Numbered from the stretch's first letter, positions 37,196-45,776 are shown. The stretch is DNA of 64,000 nt from Roseicyclus persicicus (GCF_012395815.1 NZ_JAAZQQ010000002.1:310001-374000); one strand, 5' to 3'. Program-made: numbers and translations. The notes: generated by a model not told the origin, from the letters alone.

Positions 37196-39124
37196 ATGTT
37201 CCGCAAGATCCTGATCGCGAACCGGGGCGAGATCGCCTGTCGCGTCATCGACACCTGCCGGCGCATGGGCGTGGCCACGGTGGCGGTCCATTCCGACGCC
37301 GACGCGGGCGCGCGCCATGTCGCCATGGCGGACGAGGCGGTTCGGATCGGCGGCCCGGCCCCGGCCGACAGCTACCTGCGCGGCGAGGCGATCATCGCGG
37401 CGGCGCAGGCCACGGGGGCAGAGGCGATCCATCCGGGCTATGGCTTTTTGTCGGAGAACCCGGATTTCGTCGAGGCGGTGGAGGCGGCGGGGCTGGTGTT
37501 CATCGGGCCCTCGGCGGCGGCGATCCGGGCGATGGGGCTGAAGGACGCGGCCAAGCGGCTGATGGCCGAGGCGGGCGTGCCGGTGGTGCCGGGCTACCAC
37601 GGCGACAACCAGGACCCCGAGCACCTGGCGGGGGCGGCCGACGCCATCGGCTACCCGGTGCTGATCAAGGCGGTGGCGGGCGGCGGCGGCAAGGGGATGC
37701 GGCGGGTGGACCGGCCGGCGGACTTCGCCGCGGCGCTGGCCTCGGCGCAGGCGGAGGCAAGGGGGGCCTTCGGCAACGCGGCGGTGCTGGTCGAGAAATA
37801 CGTGGAGAAGCCGCGCCACATCGAGGTGCAGGTCTTTGGCGACGGCACCCGCGCCGTGCACCTGTTCGAGCGGGACTGCTCGCTGCAGCGGCGCCACCAG
37901 AAGGTGATCGAGGAGGCGCCTGCGCCGGGCATGACGGCCGAGATGCGCGAGGCGATGGGGGCGGCCGCCGTGCGTGCGGCCGAGGCCATCGGCTACAGCG
38001 GCGCGGGGACGGTGGAGTTCATCGTGGACGGCAGCCGGGGGCTCAGGCCCGACGGGTTCTGGTTCATGGAGATGAACACGCGCCTGCAGGTGGAGCATCC
38101 GGTGACGGAAGCCGTCACCGGCGTGGACCTTGTGGAATGGCAGCTGCGGGTCGCGGCCGGCGAGCGGCTGTGGGTCCGGCAGGAAGACCTGGCGATCACC
38201 GGCCACGCCTTCGAGGCGCGGCTCTATGCCGAGGACGTGGCGGCGGGGTTCCTGCCCGCGACGGGGCGGCTGGCGCATCTTGCCTTCCCCGAGGGCGTCA
38301 GGGCCGACACGGGCGTGCGGACGGGCGACACGATCAGCCCCTGGTACGACCCGATGATCGCCAAGGTGATCGTGCATGGGCCGACGCGGGCGGTCGCGCT
38401 GGCGCGGCTGGCGCGCGCGCTCGACCAGACGCAGGTGGCGGGCACGGTGACGAACCTGGCCTTCCTCGCGGCGCTGGCGCGGCATGAGGGGTTTGGCCGG
38501 GGCGAGGTGGATACGGGGCTGATCGCGCGTGACCTCGAGGCGCTGACGGCGGAGCGGGAGCCGGATGACCTGGACCGCGCGATGGCGGCGGCGGCGGTGC
38601 TGCAGGCGGCGGGGCTGCCCGAGGGGCCGCTGGCGGGGTTCAGCCTGTGGACGCCGTCGCGGGTGCGGGTGGAGCTCGACGGGGTGTCGGGCCTCCTGTG
38701 GATGACCGGGCCAGACGCGGCGCAGGTGGTGGTGGACGGGATCGAGCTCGCCGCGTGCCGCGACGCGCAGGGCTGGGCGATCGCGGGGCGCCGGCCGCAG
38801 GTGGTGGAGGCGGGGGGCGTGATCCACGTCTTCGCGGGCGGGCGGACGGCCAGCTTCCGCCGGGTCGATCCGCTGGCGCGGGCGGGGGCCGTGGCCGAGG
38901 CCGGGAACGTGACGCGGGCGCCGATGCCGGGGCTGGTCCGCGAGGTGACGGTGACGGCGGGGCAGAGGGTCGCGGCGGGCGACCGGCTGGCGGTGATGGA
39001 GGCGATGAAGATGGAGCACGTGCTGACGGCCGCCCGCGACGGGGTGGTGGCCGAGGTGCTGACGGCGCCGGGCGCGCAGGTCGAGGCGGGCGCGGCGCTG
39101 ATCCGGCTGGAGGAGGAGGCATGA
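37196..39124 (+). CDS. mccA: Methylcrotonoyl-CoA carboxylase, biotin carboxylase/biotin carrier (alpha) subunit
   Basis: Carboxylates biotin with bicarbonate and ATP for MccB. 642 residues. The biotin carboxylase N-domain begins KILIANRGEIACRVIDTCRR; ATP-grasp GGGGKGMRRV, HIEVQVFGDGT, QRRHQKVIEEAPAPG and EMNTRLQVEHPVTE follow. The biotinyl lysine is Lys605 in VMEAMKMEHVL near the C-terminus. ATG 37196 is preferred (GGAGGGG upstream) over GTG 37169. The stop is only 4 bp before palindrome array E. Confidence 0.94.
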   Translation: MFRKILIANRGEIACRVIDTCRRMGVATVAVHSDADAGARHVAMADEAVRIGGPAPADSYLRGEAIIAAAQATGAEAIHPGYGFLSENPDFVEAVEAAGLVFIGPSAAAIRAMGLKDAAKRLMAEAGVPVVPGYHGDNQDPEHLAGAADAIGYPVLIKAVAGGGGKGMRRVDRPADFAAALASAQAEARGAFGNAAVLVEKYVEKPRHIEVQVFGDGTRAVHLFERDCSLQRRHQKVIEEAPAPGMTAEMREAMGAAAVRAAEAIGYSGAGTVEFIVDGSRGLRPDGFWFMEMNTRLQVEHPVTEAVTGVDLVEWQLRVAAGERLWVRQEDLAITGHAFEARLYAEDVAAGFLPATGRLAHLAFPEGVRADTGVRTGDTISPWYDPMIAKVIVHGPTRAVALARLARALDQTQVAGTVTNLAFLAALARHEGFGRGEVDTGLIARDLEALTAEREPDDLDRAMAAAAVLQAAGLPEGPLAGFSLWTPSRVRVELDGVSGLLWMTGPDAAQVVVDGIELAACRDAQGWAIAGRRPQVVEAGGVIHVFAGGRTASFRRVDPLARAGAVAEAGNVTRAPMPGLVREVTVTAGQRVAAGDRLAVMEAMKMEHVLTAARDGVVAEVLTAPGAQVEAGAALIRLEEEA

Positions 39125-39128
39125 GCGG

Positions 39129-39217
39129 GCAAGACCCTTGCAAGGGTCTTGCGACGCCCTTGCAAGGGCGTGGGCAGAGCCTTGCAAGGCTCTGGCCGGT
39201 TTCTTGCAAGAAACCGG
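39129..39217. repeat. Palindrome array E: second copy of the four CTTGCAAG-centred palindromes
   Basis: P1 is 39129-39152 (left arm GCAAGACCCTTG), P2 39154-39171 (ACGCCCTTG), P3 39175-39194 (CAGAGCCTTG) and P4 39196-39217 (CCGGTTTCTTG), each a perfect palindrome centred on CTTGCAAG. The centres are at 39140.5, 39162.5, 39184.5 and 39206.5, exactly 22 bp apart. It matches array D at 28004-28094 in order, stems and spacing with only a few base changes, mostly between palindromes. It lies 4 bp after mccA and ends 10 bp before the GST start codon. Confidence 0.95.
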
Positions 39218-39227
39218 TGCGGCGGCC

Positions 39228-39890
39228 ATGATCCGGCTGCACCACGTCCCCTGGGGCCGCTCCTTCCGCGTGCTGTGGCTGCTGCAGGAAATGGGGATCA
39301 CCCCCGACGAGATCGTCCGCTACCGGATCGGCGACCGGGCGATGCGCGGGGCGGGGCTGCTGGGCGTCTCGCCCGCCGGCCGGATCCCGGCGCTGGAGAT
39401 CGACGGCATCACCATCTTCGAAAGCGCCGCGATCCTGCAGTATCTCTGCGAGAGCCGCCCGGAGCCCGGCTTCGGCCGCCCGCCCGGCCACCCCGAGCGG
39501 GTGCGCTACCTGGAACTGATGGGCTTTGCCGAGACGCAGGCCTCGCTGGTGGAGCAGCTGAACCTCAACCACCTGTTCCTGCGCCCGCCCGCGAAGCCGT
39601 CGCCCACCGTGGTCAAGCTCAACACGCTGCGCCTGGCCGACACGCTGCGCGCGCTCGAGGGCATGGTGGAGGGGGAGTACCTCCTGCCGTCGGGGTTCTC
39701 GGCGGCGGACGCGATGCTGGGCTTCAACCTCTTCGCCGCGCCCTTCTACGTGAGGATGGACCCGTTCCCCCGTTTGCGCGACTACTGGGGGCGGATCTCG
39801 GCGCGGCCGGGGTTCCGGGCGGCCGCGGCGATCGAGGGGCCGCAGGATTTCTATGCGCGGGACTTCTACGAGGTGCCGGGCGATGGGTGA
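39228..39890 (+). CDS. Glutathione S-transferase family protein
   Basis: 220 residues. The thioredoxin-fold N-domain shows HHVPWGRSFRVLWLLQEMG and the cis-Pro/Glu-Ser glutathione motif (RIPALEIDGITIFESAAILQ). The all-helical C-domain follows from about residue 90. The ATG at 39228 is right after array E, and no good ribosome-binding sequence is seen there; AAGAA is inside the last palindrome, so array folding could affect translation. Family members conjugate glutathione or act as peroxidases; the role in leucine use is unknown. Confidence 0.85.
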   Translation: MIRLHHVPWGRSFRVLWLLQEMGITPDEIVRYRIGDRAMRGAGLLGVSPAGRIPALEIDGITIFESAAILQYLCESRPEPGFGRPPGHPERVRYLELMGFAETQASLVEQLNLNHLFLRPPAKPSPTVVKLNTLRLADTLRALEGMVEGEYLLPSGFSAADAMLGFNLFAAPFYVRMDPFPRLRDYWGRISARPGFRAAAAIEGPQDFYARDFYEVPGDG

Positions 39891-39929
39891 CAGGGCCGCC
39901 GCGACGCGGTCACGGGGAGGGATCGGCAG

Positions 39930-40790
39930 ATGACCGGGTTCGTGGAGATATTCGAGGTCGGCCCCCGCGACGGGCTGCAGAACGAGAAGCGCCCGATCCC
40001 CGCGGCCGAGAAGATCGCGCTGGTCGACGCCCTGTCGGCGGCGGGCTTCCGGCGGATCGAGGTGGCGAGCTTCGTATCCCCGAAATGGGTGCCGCAGATG
40101 GCCGACGGGGCCGAGGTGCTGGCCGGCATCGCCCGGGCCGATGGTGTCCGCTACGCGGCGCTGGTGCCGAACATGCAGGGCTACGAGGCCGCCGTCGCGG
40201 CCGGGGTGGACGAGATCGCGATCTTCGCCGCGGCTTCGGAGGGGTTCTCGCGCGCCAACATCAACGCCACCATCGCCGAGAGCCTGGAGCGGTTCCGCCC
40301 CGTGGTCGCGGCCGCCCGCCACATCGACCTGCCGGTGCGCGGCTACGTCAGCTGCGTCACCGACTGCCCCTATGACGGGCCGGTCGCGCCCGAGGCGGTG
40401 GCCCGCGTGGCCGACGCGCTGTTCGCGATGGGCTGCTACGAGATCTCGCTCGGCGACACCATCGGGGCGGGGACGCCCGACAAGATCGCAAGGATGCTCC
40501 TGAAGGTGCGCGAGGTGGTGCCGGTGGGGCGGCTGGCCGGGCATTACCATGACACCGGGGGGCGGGCACTGGCCAACATCGACGCGTCCCTGAGCCTCGG
40601 GGTGCGGGTGTTCGACGCCGCGGTGGGCGGCCTCGGCGGCTGTCCCTACGCGCCGGGGGCGAAGGGCAACGTGGCGACCGAGGCCGTGGCGCGGCACCTG
40701 GAGGCGCTGGGCTACGACACCGGGCTGGACCTGGACGCCGTGGACCGCGCGGCGGCGCTGGCGAGGGGGATGCGCGATGGACACGCTTGA
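39930..40790 (+). CDS. mvaB: Hydroxymethylglutaryl-CoA lyase
   Basis: Splits HMG-CoA into acetyl-CoA and acetoacetate, the last step of leucine degradation. 286-residue TIM barrel. VGPRDGLQNE near residues 11-20 carries the catalytic Arg-Asp, HYHDTGGRALANIDASL the metal His pair, and the family signature GGLGGCPYAPGAKGN contains Cys238, the active-site loop cysteine. SLGDTIGAGTP is also standard. The end overlaps the start of the hydratase gene. Confidence 0.96.
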   Translation: MTGFVEIFEVGPRDGLQNEKRPIPAAEKIALVDALSAAGFRRIEVASFVSPKWVPQMADGAEVLAGIARADGVRYAALVPNMQGYEAAVAAGVDEIAIFAAASEGFSRANINATIAESLERFRPVVAAARHIDLPVRGYVSCVTDCPYDGPVAPEAVARVADALFAMGCYEISLGDTIGAGTPDKIARMLLKVREVVPVGRLAGHYHDTGGRALANIDASLSLGVRVFDAAVGGLGGCPYAPGAKGNVATEAVARHLEALGYDTGLDLDAVDRAAALARGMRDGHA

Positions 40791-41556
40791 GTTGCAGGTC
40801 GACCGGCGCGGGGTGGCCTGGCTGCGCCTGAACCGGCCCGACAAGCACAACGCGATGGACGCCGCGATGATCGCGGAGCTGACCGAGGCGGCCGGCCGGC
40901 TCGGGCGCGACCCCGCCGTGCGGGTGGTGGTGCTGACGGGCAACGGGCGGAGTTTCTGCGCCGGCGGCGACCTCGGCTGGATGCGGGCGCAGATGGCGGC
41001 CGATGCCGCGACGCGGGCAAGGGAGGCGCGGAGCCTGGCCGGGATGCTGGGCGCGCTCGACCGGATGCCGAAGCCGCTGATCGGGCGGGTGCAGGGGCAG
41101 GCCTTCGGCGGCGGCGTCGGGTTGATGAGCGTCTGCGACGTGGCCATCGGCGTGGACAGCGCGAAGTTCGGGCTGACCGAGGTGCGGCTGGGGCTGATCC
41201 CGGCGACGATCGGGCCCTATGTGGTGGCCCGCATGGGGGCCGCGCGGGCGCGCCGCGTGTTCTTCTCGGGGCGCGTGTTCGACGCGGCCGAGGCGGTGGC
41301 GCTGGGACTTCTGGCCCGGGCGGTGTCGGACGAGGAGTTGGACGCGGCGGTGGAGGCCGAGATCGCGCCCTACCTGAGTGCCGCGCCGGGGGCGGTGGCG
41401 GCGGGCAAGCGGCTGGTGGCCGATCTGGCCCCGTCGGTGGACGAGGCGCAGGTTGCGCTGACCATCGAGGCGCTGGTGGCGCGCTGGGAGAGCGCGGAGA
41501 GCGCCGAGGGGATCGGGGCCTTCTTCGACAAGCGGAAGGCGGCCTGGGTGGAGTAG
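40777..41556 (+). CDS. Enoyl-CoA hydratase family protein, probable methylglutaconyl-CoA hydratase
   Basis: 259-residue crotonase. The oxyanion hole is formed by RSFCAGGDLGWM and QGQAFGGGVGLMSVCDVAIG; the LTEVRLGLIPATIGPYVVAR segment carries the catalytic glutamate region. By position it should hydrate 3-methylglutaconyl-CoA to HMG-CoA, the step missing between MccAB and the lyase; the assignment is from context because crotonases are hard to tell apart by motif. Its ATG lies within the last codons of the HMG-CoA lyase gene (14-base overlap), so the pathway genes are translationally linked. Confidence 0.88.
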   Translation: MDTLELQVDRRGVAWLRLNRPDKHNAMDAAMIAELTEAAGRLGRDPAVRVVVLTGNGRSFCAGGDLGWMRAQMAADAATRAREARSLAGMLGALDRMPKPLIGRVQGQAFGGGVGLMSVCDVAIGVDSAKFGLTEVRLGLIPATIGPYVVARMGAARARRVFFSGRVFDAAEAVALGLLARAVSDEELDAAVEAEIAPYLSAAPGAVAAGKRLVADLAPSVDEAQVALTIEALVARWESAESAEGIGAFFDKRKAAWVE

Positions 41557-41680
41557 GGGTGCCGCGGCGTGGCCGTCGCGGGATGCAGGGATTGCGCCGG
41601 CTTCGCCGTCGCCGGGGCGCGCGCCGCTGGCGCGGCGCGGGCGCGAGGTTCGGCCCGCTGTGCGGGGTGGGGATGTGGTT

Positions 41681-41740
41681 TGGGGGGCTCTGCCCCCCGG
41701 CCTGCGGCCTCCCCCCGGAGTATTTGGGAAGCAAAGATGA
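41681..41740. repeat. Dispersed intergenic repeat R3 (inverted) with GC hairpin
   Basis: GGGGGGC-TCT-GCCCCCC hairpin at 41682-41698 then GGAGTATTTGGGAAGCAAAG plus ATGA at 41717-41740. This is the inverse of R1 and R2, with the hairpin on the other side of the conserved core. It lies in the 217-bp gap between the hydratase and the quinone reductase genes. It may end the leucine operon or attenuate it. The rest of the gap (41557-41680) is GC-rich with a CGCGCCG/CGGCGCG hairpin and no gene. Confidence 0.75.
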
Positions 41741-41773
41741 GGGGGCCTTGGTCCCGGTGAGGGAGGGATGCGC

Positions 41774-42751
41774 ATGAAGGCGGTGTGGTACGAACGGTTC
41801 GGGCCGGCGGTGGAGGTGCTGCGCGTCGGCGAGATGCCGGAGCCGGTGGCGGGGCCGGGCGAGGTGCTGGTGCGGCTGCGGGCGTCGGGGGTGAACCCCT
41901 CGGACGTGAAGCTGCGCGCCGGCGCGCGGCCGGGGGCGGTGATGGCCTTCCCGCGGATCGTGCCGCATTCGGACGGGGCGGGCGTGATCGAGGCGGTGGG
42001 CCCCGGGGTCGACCCGGGGCGCGTGGGCGAGCGGGTCTGGGTCTGGAACGCCGCCTGGCAGCGGGCGATGGGGACGGCGGCGGAGCATGTCGCGCTGCCC
42101 GCCGAGCAGGCGGTGCGGCTGCCGGACGGGACCGGCTTCGCCGAAGGGGCCTGTTTCGGCATCCCGGCGATGACGGCCTGGTACGCGGTGATGGGCGACG
42201 GGCCGGTGGCGGGGCAGACCATCCTGGTCACGGGTGGCGCGGGCACGGTCGGGCGCTACGCGGTGCAGATGGCGCGGGCGGGGGGTGCGCGGGTGATCGC
42301 GACGGTCTCGTCCCCCGAGAAGGGCGCGCATTCCACCGCGGAGGAGTGGATCAACTACCGCGACACCGACGTGGCGGGCGCGGTGATGGACCTGACCGGG
42401 GGCGCGGGCGTGGACCGCGTCGTCGAGGTGGATTTCGGGGCGAACCAGGCCGTCGACCTGGCGCTGGTCAAGCCCGGCGGGGTGATCGCCGCCTATGCCA
42501 GCGCCGCCGAGATGGTGCCGCGGCTGGAGTTCTACCCCTTCATGTTCAAGAACGTGCGGCTGCACATGCTGATCGTCTACCAGCTGGCGGGCGCGAAGCG
42601 GCGCGAGGGGGAGCGCCAGCTGACCGAGTGGCTGGAGGCCGGCGCCCTGACCCATGCCGTGGTGCCGGGCGGCGGGCTGGCCGATTGCGCGGCGGCCCAT
42701 GACATGGTGGCCGCGGGCGCCAAGCTCGGGACGGTTGTGCTGGACATCTGA
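41774..42751 (+). CDS. NADPH:quinone oxidoreductase-like MDR protein
   Basis: 325-residue medium-chain reductase without the structural or catalytic zinc cysteines. The GroES-like N-domain starts MKAVWYERFGPAVEVLRVGE with SGVNPSDVKLRAGA. The Rossmann motif ILVTGGAGTVGRYAVQMAR follows. GGREG-type purines (GGGAGGG at 41761-41767) are 6 bp before ATG 41774, favouring it over ATG 41768. The family reduces quinones or enones. It may belong with the acyl-CoA synthetase that follows rather than with the leucine genes, from which repeat R3 separates it. Confidence 0.85.
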   Translation: MKAVWYERFGPAVEVLRVGEMPEPVAGPGEVLVRLRASGVNPSDVKLRAGARPGAVMAFPRIVPHSDGAGVIEAVGPGVDPGRVGERVWVWNAAWQRAMGTAAEHVALPAEQAVRLPDGTGFAEGACFGIPAMTAWYAVMGDGPVAGQTILVTGGAGTVGRYAVQMARAGGARVIATVSSPEKGAHSTAEEWINYRDTDVAGAVMDLTGGAGVDRVVEVDFGANQAVDLALVKPGGVIAAYASAAEMVPRLEFYPFMFKNVRLHMLIVYQLAGAKRREGERQLTEWLEAGALTHAVVPGGGLADCAAAHDMVAAGAKLGTVVLDI

Positions 42752-42830
42752 CCCCGCGCCCGTGCTAGCCTGCCGCAAAACGGGCGGTGCGGCGGGAGGG
42801 CCGGAGACCGCGCGAGGGGAGGACATCGCG

Positions 42831-44378
42831 ATGACGGGATACCCGAGCCTTTACGGCACGGTCGAGGTTGCGCCGATCAGCATCACGGAAAAGCTGTTCG
42901 AGGGGCTGGTGGGCCGGGAGGCCGAGCCGGCGATCATCGACGGCCCCACGGGCCGCGTTCTGACCGCGGGCGACCTGATCGACCGCATCCGGCGGCTGGC
43001 CGGCGGGCTGACCGAGCGCGGCGTGCTGCCGGGCGGGACGGTGGCGATCCTGGCCCCGAACATGCCGGAATACCCGGTCGTGTTCCACGGCGTCGCCTGG
43101 GGCGGCGGCACGGTCACCACGCTCAACCCGACCTACACCGCGCCCGAGATCCATCATCAGCTGAACGATTCGGGCGCCGTGATGCTGGTGACCATCCCCG
43201 CCTTCGCCGAGGTGGCCCGCGCCGCGGTGGAGGGCACGGGCGTGCGCGACATCGTGGTGATCGGCGGGCAGAACTGCCTGTCGCTCGACGACGTGATGGG
43301 GGTGCCGCTGCTGGCCCAGGCGCCGGTGGACGTGGCCGAGCATGTCGTCGTCCTGCCCTATTCCTCGGGCACCACGGGGCGGCCCAAGGGGGTGATGCTG
43401 ACGCACCGCAACATGGTGGCCAACGTCACCCAGGCGGGCGCGGTGGCGGGCGTCACGGAGAAGGACGTGGCGATCGCCTTCCTGCCCTTCTTCCACATCT
43501 ACGGCATGACCGTCCTGATGAACCTGTTCCTGCAGCGGCGGGCGAAGCTCGTGACCATGCCGCGCTTCGAGCTGGAGATGTTCCTGCGGCTGATCCAGGA
43601 CCACCGGGCGACGCGCCTCTACATCGTGCCGCCGGTGGCGCTGGCGCTGGCCAAGCATCCGATGGTGGAGCAGTTCGACGTCTCGAGCGTCGAGGAGATC
43701 TTTTCCGGCGCCGCGCCGCTCGGCCCCGAGACCGAGATCGCGGTGGGCGAGCGCTTCGGCGCGCGGTCGGTGCAGGGCTACGGCATGACCGAGATGGCGC
43801 CGATCAGCCACATGACCGTGGGCGGCGACGTGCGGCATGGCTCAAGCGGTCGGGCCGTGCCCTCGACCGAGTGCCGGATCGTCGACCCGGTGACGCTGCA
43901 GGACGTGCCGTCCGGGCAGGAGGGCGAGCTGTGGGTGCGCGGGCCGCAGGTGATGAAGGGCTACCTCAACAACCCCGAGGCCACCGCGACCACGCTGACG
44001 CCGGACGGCTGGCTGCGCACGGGCGACCTCGCGATCATCGACGCCGACGGCTTCATGTTCATCCGCGACCGGCTGAAGGAGCTGATCAAGTACAAGGGCT
44101 TCCAGGTGGCGCCGGCCGAGGTGGAGGCCGCGCTCTGCGCACATCCCGGCGTCGCGGACGCGGCCGTGGTGGGCAAGCCCGACGAGGCGGCGGGCGAGGT
44201 GCCGGTGGCCTTCGTGGTGCGCGCGCCCGGGTCCGAGGTGGCCGAGGCCGAGCTGCAGGCCCATGTCGAGGGCTGCCTCGCGCATTACAAGCACCCGGGC
44301 GAATACCGCTTTGTGCCGAGCGTGCCCAAGAGCGCCTCGGGCAAGATCCTCCGGCGGGAGCTGCGGGCGGGGCTGTAG
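42831..44378 (+). CDS. Acyl-CoA synthetase, 4-coumarate-CoA ligase-like
   Basis: 515-residue AMP-forming ligase of the ANL family. The P-loop YSSGTTGRPKGVMLTHRN is near residue 180, the A5 motif VQGYGMTEMAP follows, A7/A8 GWLRTGDLAIIDADGFMFI and RLKELIKYKGFQVAPAEVEA, and the C-terminal lysine motif KSASGKILRREL. It is closest in look to 4CL-like medium-chain or aromatic acid CoA ligases; the substrate is open. GAGGGGAGGA precedes the ATG. It may feed an acid into the neighbouring acyl-CoA pathway. Confidence 0.88.
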   Translation: MTGYPSLYGTVEVAPISITEKLFEGLVGREAEPAIIDGPTGRVLTAGDLIDRIRRLAGGLTERGVLPGGTVAILAPNMPEYPVVFHGVAWGGGTVTTLNPTYTAPEIHHQLNDSGAVMLVTIPAFAEVARAAVEGTGVRDIVVIGGQNCLSLDDVMGVPLLAQAPVDVAEHVVVLPYSSGTTGRPKGVMLTHRNMVANVTQAGAVAGVTEKDVAIAFLPFFHIYGMTVLMNLFLQRRAKLVTMPRFELEMFLRLIQDHRATRLYIVPPVALALAKHPMVEQFDVSSVEEIFSGAAPLGPETEIAVGERFGARSVQGYGMTEMAPISHMTVGGDVRHGSSGRAVPSTECRIVDPVTLQDVPSGQEGELWVRGPQVMKGYLNNPEATATTLTPDGWLRTGDLAIIDADGFMFIRDRLKELIKYKGFQVAPAEVEAALCAHPGVADAAVVGKPDEAAGEVPVAFVVRAPGSEVAEAELQAHVEGCLAHYKHPGEYRFVPSVPKSASGKILRRELRAGL

Positions 44379-44475
44379 GCCGCCGGCGGGGGCAGGGAAA
44401 CCACCCTTGAGGCGCCGCACGCGCCGGGGCACTCTGAAGGCCAGGCCGGTTGGCCGGGGCGGAGGATGGGCGGCG

Positions 44476-44946
44476 ATGCGGGTGGTCTTGGGTGCGATCC
44501 TGATGGTGCTGTGGGCGCTTCCCGCGCTGGCGCAGGAGGCCGGCCGCATGACGGTCGAGACCGGCGGGGAAACCCACGGCTTCGTCGCGACGGGTGTCTG
44601 GTCCGAGGTCTACGGCTACGCCGCGCCCGCGCTGCAGATCGAGGTCGACGCCGAACACCCCGACGGCACCGTCGTCTACCTGCGCTTCGTCGCGGTGGAG
44701 GGGCAGGTGAGCGACATCCTGTTCCGCTTCCGCGAGCCCGACACCGCGGAGGTCTACGGGCGGGAATGGACCGAGGCGCCGGGCTTCCGCGTCACGCTGG
44801 CCGAGCTGCGCCGCGAGGGTGACACCGTGGCCGTGTCGGGCGCCTTTCGCGGGCCGATCCTCGACCCCAACGCGCCCGACGGCCGCGCCCGCATCCGGGG
44901 CAGTTTCGCCGTGACGCTGGTCGAGCCGATCTGGCCGTCGCGCTGA
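44476..44946 (+). CDS. Unknown exported beta-rich protein
   Basis: 156 residues. Signal peptide MRVVLGAILMVLWALPALAQ, predicted cut after AQ or ALA. The mature part alternates hydrophobic and polar residues (GFVATGVWSEVYGYAAPALQ, TVVYLRFVAVEGQVSDILFR, ALRIEVDAEHP-like strands), suggesting a beta-sandwich. No Cys. No family recognised. The ATG sits after AGGATGGGCGGCG. It converges on the 44954 gene with a 7-bp gap. Confidence 0.7.
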   Translation: MRVVLGAILMVLWALPALAQEAGRMTVETGGETHGFVATGVWSEVYGYAAPALQIEVDAEHPDGTVVYLRFVAVEGQVSDILFRFREPDTAEVYGREWTEAPGFRVTLAELRREGDTVAVSGAFRGPILDPNAPDGRARIRGSFAVTLVEPIWPSR

Positions 44947-44953
44947 GGGGCCG

Positions 44954-45550
44954 CTACCGGCCGCGCTGCATCATCATCTCGTGCACCGCCGCCATGCCGC
45001 GGTCGGCCATGGCGCTGACCTCGGCGGCGTGGACCTGCAGGGCCGTGACCAGCTCGGGGTCGGTGCTGGTCTGGGTCACGACGAGGCACGCCTCGGTCAT
45101 CTCGATGATGGTCTCGATCCGGTCCCCGCGCTGGAAGAAGATGTCGAGCGTCGGGCTCTGGATGAAGATCTGCGGGTCGCGCCCCTCCTCGACGCGGGCG
45201 ATCATGCCGACCACGTGGGAGGTGAGCGCCGCCATGACCCCGGGGTCGGCCGAGCCGGTGACGGTGCGGATCCCGTCGGGCAGGTTCTCCACGCTGCGGT
45301 GGATCGCGGGGAAGTGGTGGAACATCACCGCCAGCTCGGCGCTTTCCTCCGGCGTCGCGTCGAGACCGCGCAGGCCGGGCATCCCCATGCCGCCCGGCCC
45401 GTGGCCGTGGGGGCCATGCATCATGCCCATGCCCGTGCCCATCCCGTGGCCCATCATCTGCGCCACCGCGCCGGGGGCCACGGCCCAGAGCAGCCCGCCC
45501 GCGACGATCAGGGTGCCGAGGACGGGCAGGGCGAGGCGGCGGACGGACAT
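44954..45550 (-). CDS. Unknown exported His/Met-rich protein
   Basis: 198 residues. Signal peptide MSVRRLALPVLGTLIVAGGL onward to AVAQ. After it a Met/His/Gly-rich stretch (MMGHGMGTGMGMMHGPHGHG) resembles metal-binding tails of copper-handling proteins; the rest is helical (HHFPAIHRSVENLPDGIRTV, SHVVGMIARVEEGRDPQIFI) and ends in EMMMQRGR. Copper or other metal binding is inferred from composition only. GGAGG lies 9 bp before the ATG. Divergent from nuoA, sharing its promoter gap. Confidence 0.7.
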   Translation of the reverse strand: MSVRRLALPVLGTLIVAGGLLWAVAPGAVAQMMGHGMGTGMGMMHGPHGHGPGGMGMPGLRGLDATPEESAELAVMFHHFPAIHRSVENLPDGIRTVTGSADPGVMAALTSHVVGMIARVEEGRDPQIFIQSPTLDIFFQRGDRIETIIEMTEACLVVTQTSTDPELVTALQVHAAEVSAMADRGMAAVHEMMMQRGR

Positions 45551-45662
45551 GGCGGGGGCCTCCGGCTGGGTGATGATTGGCAATGTCATGTAGCACGGCC
45601 GGCCCGCGCTGTCGCGCCCTGACCGCGACCGGCAGGCCCCCGTTTTGCCGCACCCCGCCCCG

Positions 45663-45691
45663 TTGACCCCTTCCGGCGCGGCGCGTAAATC
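45663..45691 (+). promoter_or_regulatory. Probable promoter of the nuo operon
   Basis: TTGACC (45663-45668) and TAAATC (45686-45691) separated by 17 bp, about 85 bp upstream of the nuoA ATG, in the 226-bp gap divergent from the His/Met-rich gene. It is the only clear promoter in front of the operon. No further genes or hairpins are convincing in the gap (45551-45776). Confidence 0.6.
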
Positions 45692-45776
45692 AACCAGCAA
45701 GCGACCGGACCGGCCGGGGGGCGCAGCGCGCCGCCGGGCAACAGGCCATTCCAGGGAACGAGCCAAGGGACACCCG

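Noticed and set aside
39121-39231. Small frame running through array E in the mccA-GST gap
   Set aside because: It consists of palindrome sequence, has no ribosome site of its own and is not in the same form in array D.
41557-41777. Short frames in the gap after the enoyl-CoA hydratase gene
   Set aside because: They cross the dispersed repeat R3 and its hairpin and show no protein-like pattern.
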